From: Deltaproteobacteria bacterium
GTDB lineage: Bacteria; Desulfobacterota; Desulfobacteria; C00003060
NCBI GenBank assembly: GCA_030667105.1
Contig: DAOUWN010000044.1
Coordinates: 1 to 10,844 of the forward strand
DNA: 10,844 nt
Direction of reading: 5' to 3'
The notes beneath the pieces were generated by a model that searched no databases, was not told the origin of the DNA, and worked only from the letters and a program-made list of their open reading frames with translations. Below are positions 1 to 6,057 of this stretch, piece by piece (position 1 is the stretch's first letter; every line of letters begins with the position of its first letter). A program made the position numbers and the translations under genes.

Positions 1-2
1 AA

Positions 3-803
3 AATCTGGAAACCATCTCCCTCTACCAACATGAAATAGACCGATTGGGTTCGTTTTTCCGCGAGCACGGTTTTAAGGACGTTGGATTGAACCTCTCCTT
101 GGAACTTTGTGAAACACCCGCTTATCTCCGGTCTGTCCGAGGCTCGGCTTCTTTTAGCGCTGCCTTTAGCACAGATCTCAGGGAAAAGGATTTCTTCTAT
201 ATGACAACACGGCGGCCCCGGCACAGGGGTCAAGAAGCCGGAGACCTCCTTAAAAAACGCCTTCATCGCGAATACAAATTCCTTGCCGCCCATGAAACCT
301 TTCCAGGCCACCATTTGTTGGATTCTGTTCGAAGAAGCCTCAAGAATCCGGTGCGACGCCAAATTGAGTCACCACTTTTTTACGAAGGCTTGGCCTATTA
401 CGCTGAATCGCTGTTGAGCGAGTACGGCTATGTTGAAACTCCCATAGAATTCCTGGTCGATTGCAAGCGACGGCTGTGGAGGGCCGCGCGATGTCAAATC
501 GATGTTGGTTTAAACACTGGCATGCTTACCACGGAAGATGCTATAAGATTACTGGCGACAGCGGGATTCACCCCTGAAGAGGCCCATCACCAGATAGACC
601 ATTTCGGACTTAACCCTGGTTATCAATTGTGTTACACGTTAGGCCGTTATGAAATTATGCAACTGAAAAGGACCTATGAAAGTAGAATGGGTCGCGATCA
701 GTTTCACAGACAACTCCTGGAAGGAGGCGAACTTCCCTTTCAGCTCATTGAAAAGCGGTTTCAGAGCCTGAATGACGGAAATAGAACGAGGAGGAGTAAT
801 TGA
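3..803 (+). CDS. DUF885-family metallohydrolase-like protein, C-terminal part (5' truncated by window)
   Basis: The frame is open to the left edge and ends at TGA 801-803, so only the last 266 residues are visible and the true start lies outside the window. What I see: an HExxxxH-type stretch HETFPGHHL at visible residues 97-105, followed about 25 residues later by FYEGLAYYAE (128 is the Glu of EG). This pair, an HE..PGH motif then an EGxAxYxE helix, is the signature of the DUF885 (PF05960) family, a gluzincin-like group annotated as putative zinc peptidases or hydrolases. The preceding CETPAYLRS and SASFSAAFS segments also fit that family. The substrate is unknown. Any signal peptide would be in the missing N-terminus. 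The stop overlaps the start of the ATP-grasp gene, so the two are probably translationally coupled. Family assignment is from motif memory, not a search. Confidence 0.85.
   Translation, partial: NLETISLYQHEIDRLGSFFREHGFKDVGLNLSLELCETPAYLRSVRGSASFSAAFSTDLREKDFFYMTTRRPRHRGQEAGDLLKKRLHREYKFLAAHETFPGHHLLDSVRRSLKNPVRRQIESPLFYEGLAYYAESLLSEYGYVETPIEFLVDCKRRLWRAARCQIDVGLNTGMLTTEDAIRLLATAGFTPEEAHHQIDHFGLNPGYQLCYTLGRYEIMQLKRTYESRMGRDQFHRQLLEGGELPFQLIEKRFQSLNDGNRTRRSN
789..796 (+). promoter_or_regulatory. Strong ribosome binding site fixing a TTG start
   Basis: AGGAGGAG lies just before TAATTGA, where the TTG start (800-802) of the ATP-grasp gene overlaps the TGA stop (801-803) of the DUF885 gene. No in-frame ATG occurs until residue 62, inside the conserved-looking region, so the TTG with this Shine-Dalgarno is the most credible start. 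Confidence 0.75.
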
Positions 804-2182
804 AAGCATTTGGTGGATATCACTCTGAATGGAATCTCGGCAGTCCGGGCGGGTGGGATTATCAACGCATCACCCAAATCATCGGCAAGGCAGTCTGGCT
901 TAGACTCAATGAAATCCGTCCAATTGAAGTGGATCTGGACTTTGACCATCCGTTGCTATTTCCGGTAGACAGGTTTGTGGAGATGCTGGTTCAGGCCCAC
1001 ACGTCTCGTGATGGAAACGATGCAAAGTTGATTGCCGTGGTGGCCGAAGAAGAGACCCTGGAAAGTGTGACAGAAAACAGAAATCTGGCCGAACGCCTCG
1101 GTGGCGTCGATGGCATTTCCGGGGCGTTGATGGCTCCCCATGAACTCGAGTCGAAAAACGGAAAGGTCTGCTGGCAGGGTAAGCCTGTTTCAGTGATCTT
1201 TGTGGATTTCAACACGGATGTGCTGTTGGCCCTGCACCGTAAGCAAAACCTCTCACCCCTGTTGCAGGCCGTTCGAGAGAGACGAGTCATCAATCCTCGC
1301 GGCACCGAACCCATTAACGTGAAGAGCATGTTTGAAGTCATCACCACTTCCCATGGTAACCGATTTCACGCCGATATAGTGGAACGAACCCCCTGGACGC
1401 GTCAGTTCTATCCGCGCCGCACCAATGGTCCCAATGGCGAAGAGATCCACGATCTGATCGAGTGGACCAGGTCTCACTGGGACGACCTGGTGCTAAAGCC
1501 TGAAAGGGGTTATTCCGGCAAGGGCGTGCGGGTTGGGCAGGTCAACAAGGATGCCGATGAAGCGGTGAGTCTCGCTATTAAGGAGGGAAACTATATTGTC
1601 CAGGAAAAGATCCCTCTTGAATTGTGGGCCGAAGATATCCCCACATTGAAGCCCGCAAAGGAAGAAATAGCGCTGGAGCGCTTCCAGACAGATTTCCGCT
1701 GCTTCATGGGACCTGAAGGGCTTTACGGATTCTTGAGCCGGTTTGGTTGGGTGCCAACAAACGTGGGCAGTGGTGGAGGGGTTCAGCCCCTGGCCGTCAT
1801 TCGTTCGGACATGGGCATTGGCGAGGCAGCAGACCGTATCAATGATGCCATTTTGGAAATGGCATACGGAGATGTACTCGAAGTAGTTGAAATGCAGAAA
1901 AGGATGGCCATGGAGCACGACTTTGCCTATCTTCTCGGTCCGATCAAGATCGCCCTGAGGCCGAGGCTGATCAGCCCACTCCAACTCAAGGCCCTTGAAA
2001 CCTATGGCGTTAACCTGTGGTCAGACTGCCTGACCCTGGAGAAGATGTGGCAGACCGGCGAACTCGATGACATTATAAAGATCGAGGAAGAAGAACTTCA
2101 AATCGCCCGGCTGCAGCCCTGGGGCGGCTCGCCCGCAATCATTGCCTCAGACGGGCTGTTTGATTTCAGGACCGATCACTAG
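800..2182 (+). CDS. ATP-grasp superfamily ligase-like protein, unknown substrate
   Basis: The protein has 460 residues and starts at TTG 800 behind AGGAGG. The C-terminal half carries ATP-grasp features. VLKPERGYSGKGV (231-243) resembles the nucleotide-binding Lys plus glycine-rich loop. IVQEKIP (266-272) resembles the hinge strand that contacts adenine. DFRCFMG (298-304) and TNVGSGGGVQPL (320-331) resemble the metal-binding strand and the terminal Asn/Gly loop. The N-terminal 200 residues look like a pre-ATP-grasp domain. The general layout, including INPRGTEPINVKSMFEV before the grasp domain, recalls glutathionylspermidine-synthase-like and circularly permuted ATP-grasp proteins. Such enzymes make amide or peptide-like bonds through acyl-phosphate intermediates. 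The substrate cannot be read from sequence. It is flanked by a hydrolase-like gene (4-nt overlap) and a methyltransferase (12-nt gap), probably one operon. No signal peptide or membrane segment is evident. The superfamily is fairly sure; the subfamily is not. Confidence 0.75.
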   Translation: MKAFGGYHSEWNLGSPGGWDYQRITQIIGKAVWLRLNEIRPIEVDLDFDHPLLFPVDRFVEMLVQAHTSRDGNDAKLIAVVAEEETLESVTENRNLAERLGGVDGISGALMAPHELESKNGKVCWQGKPVSVIFVDFNTDVLLALHRKQNLSPLLQAVRERRVINPRGTEPINVKSMFEVITTSHGNRFHADIVERTPWTRQFYPRRTNGPNGEEIHDLIEWTRSHWDDLVLKPERGYSGKGVRVGQVNKDADEAVSLAIKEGNYIVQEKIPLELWAEDIPTLKPAKEEIALERFQTDFRCFMGPEGLYGFLSRFGWVPTNVGSGGGVQPLAVIRSDMGIGEAADRINDAILEMAYGDVLEVVEMQKRMAMEHDFAYLLGPIKIALRPRLISPLQLKALETYGVNLWSDCLTLEKMWQTGELDDIIKIEEEELQIARLQPWGGSPAIIASDGLFDFRTDH

Positions 2183-2194
2183 ACACCGTAAAGA

Positions 2195-2974
2195 ATGAAC
2201 TTTGAAGTGACCCCTGATTGGTGGAAGACCATGTTCGATGAGGTTTATCTCCTCACGGACGCCCGTTCGGTCTGCGACGAAGAAATCACCCGCCGCGAGG
2301 TGGACCTCATCTGCGAACTTCTGCCGATCCGTTCCGGACACAAGATCTTGGATCTGTGTGGCGGCAATGGCCGTCACAGCTTGGAACTGTGCGCCCGCGG
2401 CTTCGCGGGATGCACCCTGCTGGACTATTCCTTCTGTCTGATTGACTGCGCCAGGACAAGGGCCGTCGAGTGCAACTATCAGATGAAATTCATCCGGGCC
2501 GACGCGAGAAGCACGGGGCTTCCGCCCGACAGCTTTGACCACGTGCTGATTATGGGAAATTCCCTGGGCTATGTCCAGGAACACAGCGCTGACAGGCAAA
2601 TCGTGGCCGAAGCCATGCGCGTCCTTCACTCCGGTGGCCGGGTTTTAATTGACGTAACAGACGGGGCGCAAGTCAGGGCTTCTCTCAACCCGACCGCGTG
2701 GCATGAGATTGGCGCGGATATCGTGGTCTGCCGAGAGCGCAAAATGGAAGGAAATACGCTATACGCACGTGAAATGGTTCTCAGCAAACAAAAAGGCGTA
2801 GTACGTGACTGCACTTACGCCATCCGTCTTTATGAGTCCCGAGCCATTTGCGATCTTCTGGAACAGGCAGGATTCGAGCAAGTCAAGCTCCATACCGATT
2901 TTTGTCCCCACCAGAGGCCGGGAGACTATGGCTTCATGAACCATCGAATGCTCGCGGCAGGCCAAAAACCATAA
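2195..2974 (+). CDS. Class I SAM-dependent methyltransferase
   Basis: The protein has 259 residues. Motif I is KILDLCGGNGRHSLEL (50-65), a form of the SAM-binding glycine loop common in type-11/25 methyltransferases. The acidic residue at the end of strand 2 is D77 (LLDYS). D103 in RADARSTGLP fits the adenine-contacting acidic position. SFDHVLIMGNSLGY (113-126) is motif IV, in the form that ends in S.GY. A C-terminal beta hairpin region around GFEQVKLHTDF closes the fold. The ATG start is only weakly supported by an upstream purine run, but the 12-nt distance from the ATP-grasp stop suggests translation by coupling. The methyl acceptor is unknown; context points to a product or substrate of the neighbouring ligase. 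The protein is cytoplasmic and unusually rich in cysteine in its first 100 residues. It ends 8 nt before the convergent glycosyltransferase stop. Confidence 0.9.
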   Translation: MNFEVTPDWWKTMFDEVYLLTDARSVCDEEITRREVDLICELLPIRSGHKILDLCGGNGRHSLELCARGFAGCTLLDYSFCLIDCARTRAVECNYQMKFIRADARSTGLPPDSFDHVLIMGNSLGYVQEHSADRQIVAEAMRVLHSGGRVLIDVTDGAQVRASLNPTAWHEIGADIVVCRERKMEGNTLYAREMVLSKQKGVVRDCTYAIRLYESRAICDLLEQAGFEQVKLHTDFCPHQRPGDYGFMNHRMLAAGQKP

Positions 2975-2982
2975 GGGCTCGC

Positions 2983-4245
2983 TCAAAAACAACCATCAGG
3001 GCCTTTTTTCGGCCTCTCGTCCCAAGCTCGGACAAGATAATCCTTATAGTCTTCAAAGACCTGGGCCTGCTCCTCAACCACTTCTTCGGCCTGGCTGGAA
3101 GTCATCTTTCTCGTCTGGTTGACAAAGGATGCTACACGACCAAGATAAAGGGGGGTGACCAGATTCACCAGTTGGGTCCGGTTGTCGGTCCAGCGATGGA
3201 AAGTAGCTGCGGTCTCGTAGAGAACCATGACCCAGGTTTTGGCAGGCATGATAAACTTGGTCTTGGCCTTGGAAGCGCATTTCTTGAGCTCCTCGAAACA
3301 CTCCGGGCAGAAGATATCCCTATAGAGACCCTTGAAGTGCCGAAAGCCGGTTTTGTACTCTTTGACCAGCCGGTCAAGATCAATCTGAATAGGCTCCGGT
3401 TCCAAGGTTTTTTGAAGTCCGAATTGGGGCACTGTCCGGCTACCCTTGACCGCCTTCCACTCGGCCTCATGGTGCTCCATGAGGACAAAAAGCGTGTGGA
3501 CCACCTGACGAAACATAGGCCCAAGGGACTCTGCAGGATCCTTGGCATCGTGGATCTTTACTCCCAGGTTGGACTGACAGATCTTTAGGTTGTTGGTAAT
3601 CGCGTTGGTCGTCATCCAAATGTCAATGCCATAGCGGGCCACGTCCGTGTCCCAGACATCCTGGTCAATATAGTACGCCGCCAGGTCGCCGACAAACGCG
3701 AAGTCGCCGCCAATGGGCTGACGGATGCGCAGCCCGTAGAGAGCACGGGTCAGATTATAGACGATATTATTTGTAATAGTTCCGTCATACTTGTACCGGG
3801 AATACACAGGGCAGACGAACTGGTAGTCATTTTCCAGAATCGGCTCAAGAAGATATTTTACCCAATCGCTCGTAATGGAGCGCAGGTCCGAGTCAACAAC
3901 CATACAGGCTTTGACCTTTAGACGTTTTGCGGTTTCAAAGACGGATCGAAAGGCAGAACCCTTCCCTGCAGGCCCCCGGTAGATGGAGGTGATCTTTTCC
4001 TGCCACGGCTTGACCTCAAAATCCTTGGCCATCTCCCGGGTGTCGTCAGTAGAGCCGCCGTCAGCGATCATGATAACAGACCGCAAATCCCTGTAGTGGA
4101 GAAAAAGGCCGTGGCTGACCATCTGGATAACGTGAGTGATGGTTTCTTGGTTATAATAACACGGAATGCCGACAAGAATGTCCGCACGCTCGATCTCTTC
4201 AATCCTCTTTGACGTGTACGCTCTAAGTGCCGTGTCGTAGCGCAT
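2983..4245 (-). CDS. GT81-like glycosyltransferase (GpgS / glucosylglycerate synthase relative)
   Basis: The protein has 420 residues and a GT-A fold. ILVGIPCYYNQET (23-35) and IADGGSTDDT (60-69) form the nucleotide-sugar-binding start. RGPAGKGSAFR (90-100) follows. VVDSDLRSI (116-124) is the metal-binding DxD. QPIGGDFAF (176-184), YGIDIW (205-210) and NLGVKIHDAKDP (226-237, H232) match in order the GGE/GYGxEI/NLGVRxH landmarks I recall from mycobacterial glucosyl-3-phosphoglycerate synthase. This supports a retaining GT81-type enzyme transferring glucose or mannose to glycerate or 3-phosphoglycerate, giving a compatible solute or glycolipid precursor. The C-terminal 130 residues extend beyond the core and I do not recognise them. 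The start is ATG 4243-4245 with AAGGAGG about 8 nt upstream. No gpgP/mpgP-type phosphatase gene lies in the window, so a one-step glucosylglycerate synthase is possible. Exact donor and acceptor are unproven. Confidence 0.8.
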   Translation of the reverse strand: MRYDTALRAYTSKRIEEIERADILVGIPCYYNQETITHVIQMVSHGLFLHYRDLRSVIMIADGGSTDDTREMAKDFEVKPWQEKITSIYRGPAGKGSAFRSVFETAKRLKVKACMVVDSDLRSITSDWVKYLLEPILENDYQFVCPVYSRYKYDGTITNNIVYNLTRALYGLRIRQPIGGDFAFVGDLAAYYIDQDVWDTDVARYGIDIWMTTNAITNNLKICQSNLGVKIHDAKDPAESLGPMFRQVVHTLFVLMEHHEAEWKAVKGSRTVPQFGLQKTLEPEPIQIDLDRLVKEYKTGFRHFKGLYRDIFCPECFEELKKCASKAKTKFIMPAKTWVMVLYETAATFHRWTDNRTQLVNLVTPLYLGRVASFVNQTRKMTSSQAEEVVEEQAQVFEDYKDYLVRAWDERPKKGPDGCF

Positions 4246-4275
4246 GTGGTTTTCCCTCCTTCAGGGGAATGTAGT

Positions 4276-4303
4276 ATCGTAACACAATCATGATCTCAGT
4301 AAA
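4276..4303 (-). promoter_or_regulatory. Weak sigma-70-like promoter candidate for the GT81-like gene
   Basis: Reading the minus strand, TTTACT (complement of 4298-4303) and TACGAT (complement of 4276-4281) are separated by 16 nt. Each matches four of six consensus positions. The -10 box ends about 30 nt before the ATG, leaving room for the AAGGAGG ribosome site. Position is sensible, but the match is weak enough to arise by chance. Confidence 0.25.
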
Positions 4304-4365
4304 ACAAATATGAAAACGAAGGTCCCAAATATTCATGCTCGTTTGCTGCCATGCACAACCTAGCC

Positions 4366-4380
4366 TGGCACTTGCCTTGA
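4366..4380 (+). promoter_or_regulatory. Sigma-54-like -24/-12 element (candidate)
   Basis: TGGCAC (4366-4371) is followed at the correct spacing by TTGA (4377-4380), against the sigma-54 consensus TGGCAC-N5-TTGC. The -24 box is perfect and the -12 box lacks its C. It lies about 115 nt upstream of the tviB-like ATG on the same strand. No enhancer-binding site or activator gene is visible, so this remains a candidate. Confidence 0.25.
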
Positions 4381-4396
4381 ACAATGACGACAGAAC

Positions 4397-4426
4397 TTGC
4401 GTGAGCCCACAACACGTGGTAATAAT
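4397..4426 (+). promoter_or_regulatory. Sigma-70-like promoter candidate for the tviB-like gene, with a dyad in its spacer
   Basis: TTGCGT (4397-4402) and AATAAT (4421-4426) are separated by 18 nt. The -10 matches five of six positions and the -35 only three. The spacer contains the dyad CCAC-AACAC-GTGG (4407-4419), a position where a repressor could act. Transcription would begin near 4433, giving a leader of about 60 nt. Both the promoter and the operator reading are inference. Confidence 0.25.
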
Positions 4427-4494
4427 ACGATTCCGGGCTATGAGAACCTGGCTTTGGTTATTGACAGAACGCAAAACTCTGTGGAGGAAACAAG

Positions 4495-5811
4495 ATGTTG
4501 AATCGGGCGGACTTTGAAAACGGAAAGGAAAAGATCTGCATAATCGGCCTTGGCTACGTTGGCCTTCCCCTGGCGGTCCTACTTGCTGAAAAATATGACG
4601 TTCTTGGATTTGATATCAATCCCGATAGAATTGAGGAATTGAAACAGCACAGGGATCGAACAAATGAAGTGGACCCTGAAACCCTTGAGAAGTCCAATAT
4701 TGAATTTGCGGACAATGCCGAAATAATCTCTGGGTGTAAACTTATTGTCGTAACTGTTCCAACACCGATTGACAAACACCGAACTCCTGACCTTCAGGCC
4801 ATTGAAAAAGCGACTGAACTGATTGGAAAACATTTGAGTCAAGGCGCAGTGGTTGTGTACGAATCCACTGTATACCCCGGTGTCACCGAGGATATTTGTG
4901 TGCCGATCCTCGAAACCGAAAGCGGGCTTTCATGGAAGAAGGATTTCAATGTTGGATACTCGCCCGAAAGAATCAATCCCGGCGACAGGGAGCACACAAT
5001 TGACAGAATAATTAAGGTTGTATCCGGTGACAGCCCGGGAACCAGTGACTTTCTGGCTGAGATTTACGGCTCTGTTATTACGGCCGGCGTGCATCTTGCT
5101 CCTAATATCAAGACTGCTGAAGCGGCAAAGGTTATTGAGAATACCCAGCGTGATCTCAACATTGCTCTTATGAATGAGCTCTCCATTATCTTCAATAAGC
5201 TTGGAATAGACACTAAAGAGGTCCTCGAAGCTGCCGGAACCAAATGGAACTTCTTGAGGTTCGAACCCGGCCTTGTCGGGGGCCATTGTATCGGAGTTGA
5301 CTCTTATTACTTAACTCATAAGGCCGAAACCGTTGGCTATCGTCCACAGATTATTCTTGCTGGCAGAAGAATCAATGACAACATGGGCAAATACGTCGCA
5401 GAAAATGCGGTCAGAATGCTGATAAGGGCCGGCAAGACCGTAAAGGGCAGCAAGGTTTTGATACTGGGGCTTACCTTTAAGGAAAATATCAGCGACATAC
5501 GCAATACCAAGGTGATAGATATTTACAATGAATTAAGAGAATACGATATTGATGTGTATGTCAACGACCCCTATGCTTACGAGGACGAGGCAAGGCATGC
5601 ATACAATTTGGAGCTTACCCATGACATAGAAGGCAATAAACCCTATGATGCAATCGTCCTCGCCGTAAAACACCGGCAGTATGTTGAGGAGTTTGATCTT
5701 GAAGAAATAAGAAGAATAAGCAGGGCGGACATGCCCATTCTGCTGGATGTCAAATCATTTTATTCCAAGAGAGAAGCTGATGAAGCTGGTTTCCTATATT
5801 GGAGATTATAG
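4495..5811 (+). CDS. tviB: TviB/WbpO-like UDP-N-acetylhexosamine 6-dehydrogenase
   Basis: The protein has 438 residues, near the usual 425-440. It oxidises C6 of a UDP-N-acetyl-hexosamine (GlcNAc or GalNAc) in two NAD+-dependent steps to the uronic acid, a precursor of capsule or O-antigen sugars. Visible motifs are the NAD-binding loop IIGLGYVGLPLA (16-27), VPTP (88-91), ESTVYPG (123-129), GYSPERINPGD (154-164), AAKVIENTQRDLNIA (210-224, Lys 212) and the catalytic cysteine in GLVGGHCIGVDSYYL (259-273, Cys 265). LGLTFKENISDIRNTK begins the C-terminal domain. The ENTQRDLNIA and GGHCIGVD forms match Vi-antigen TviB closely as I remember it, favouring N-acetylated substrates over UDP-glucose. 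The start is ATG 4495 with GGAGG 7 nt upstream. The neighbours include no 4-epimerase or other polysaccharide gene, so GlcNAc versus GalNAc cannot be decided. Confidence 0.92.
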   Translation: MLNRADFENGKEKICIIGLGYVGLPLAVLLAEKYDVLGFDINPDRIEELKQHRDRTNEVDPETLEKSNIEFADNAEIISGCKLIVVTVPTPIDKHRTPDLQAIEKATELIGKHLSQGAVVVYESTVYPGVTEDICVPILETESGLSWKKDFNVGYSPERINPGDREHTIDRIIKVVSGDSPGTSDFLAEIYGSVITAGVHLAPNIKTAEAAKVIENTQRDLNIALMNELSIIFNKLGIDTKEVLEAAGTKWNFLRFEPGLVGGHCIGVDSYYLTHKAETVGYRPQIILAGRRINDNMGKYVAENAVRMLIRAGKTVKGSKVLILGLTFKENISDIRNTKVIDIYNELREYDIDVYVNDPYAYEDEARHAYNLELTHDIEGNKPYDAIVLAVKHRQYVEEFDLEEIRRISRADMPILLDVKSFYSKREADEAGFLYWRL

Positions 5812-6057
5812 GACATTATCGCAAAAAAAATAAGTCTATTTTCTTGACTCTTCAGAAAAGTTGTTTTTATTACTACACACGGCTTACAAGGAGCATTATA
5901 TTCACTACAACAAAGGAGAAGCCATGCTTTGACAGGAAATTGCCCTTCGCCTTGCGAAGCGCTGCCATAACGCCCCCCGATAGGGCTGGGAGGCCGATCA
6001 GTGCGGCATAAACAGCCACGCCCAGAAGACGCGGTATCGCTCAGGCGTTTTCGGCTG
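5812..6057. other. Convergent intergenic region with an AT-rich half and a GC-rich, hairpin-rich half
   Basis: This 246-nt gap lies between the stops of the tviB-like gene and metG. Bases up to about 5940 are roughly 34% GC by my count; bases 5941-6057 are roughly 64% GC. The GC-rich part holds short inverted repeats. CTTCGC-CTT-GCGAAG spans 5945-5959, GCCG-N7-CGGC spans 5993-6007, and ACGCC...GGCGT spans 6018-6048 with GCG-GTAT-CGC nested inside. On the minus strand a 48-codon GTG-started frame (6019-5873) is open but has no ribosome site. I cannot assign a gene or RNA family. Confidence 0.6.
6018..6051 (+). terminator. Possible intrinsic terminator after the tviB-like gene
   Basis: ACGCC (6018-6022) pairs with GGCGT (6044-6048), with an inner GCG-GTAT-CGC hairpin, and the right arm runs into TTTT (6048-6051). 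The stem is interrupted, the T-run is short, and the element is some 200 nt past the stop. It is a weak candidate, and the best one in this gap. Confidence 0.25.

Noticed and set aside
2998..3024. GGCC-T6-C-GGCC near the convergent stops as a terminator
   Set aside because: The stem is only 4 bp, the T-run is in the loop rather than after the stem, and it lies inside the glycosyltransferase coding region.
2848..3588. 246-residue open frame on the plus strand
   Set aside because: It lies antisense to the GT81-like gene, whose motif series is clear, and its own translation shows no family motif.
4461..4466. Perfect TTGACA upstream of the tviB-like gene
   Set aside because: A -10 box at 16-18 nt would fall on the ribosome binding site and no TATAAT-like sequence is there.
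5911..5933. AAAGGAG followed by ATG CTT TGA as a start of a small gene
   Set aside because: The frame is two codons long. It could be a minimal leader, but nothing downstream on this strand needs one.
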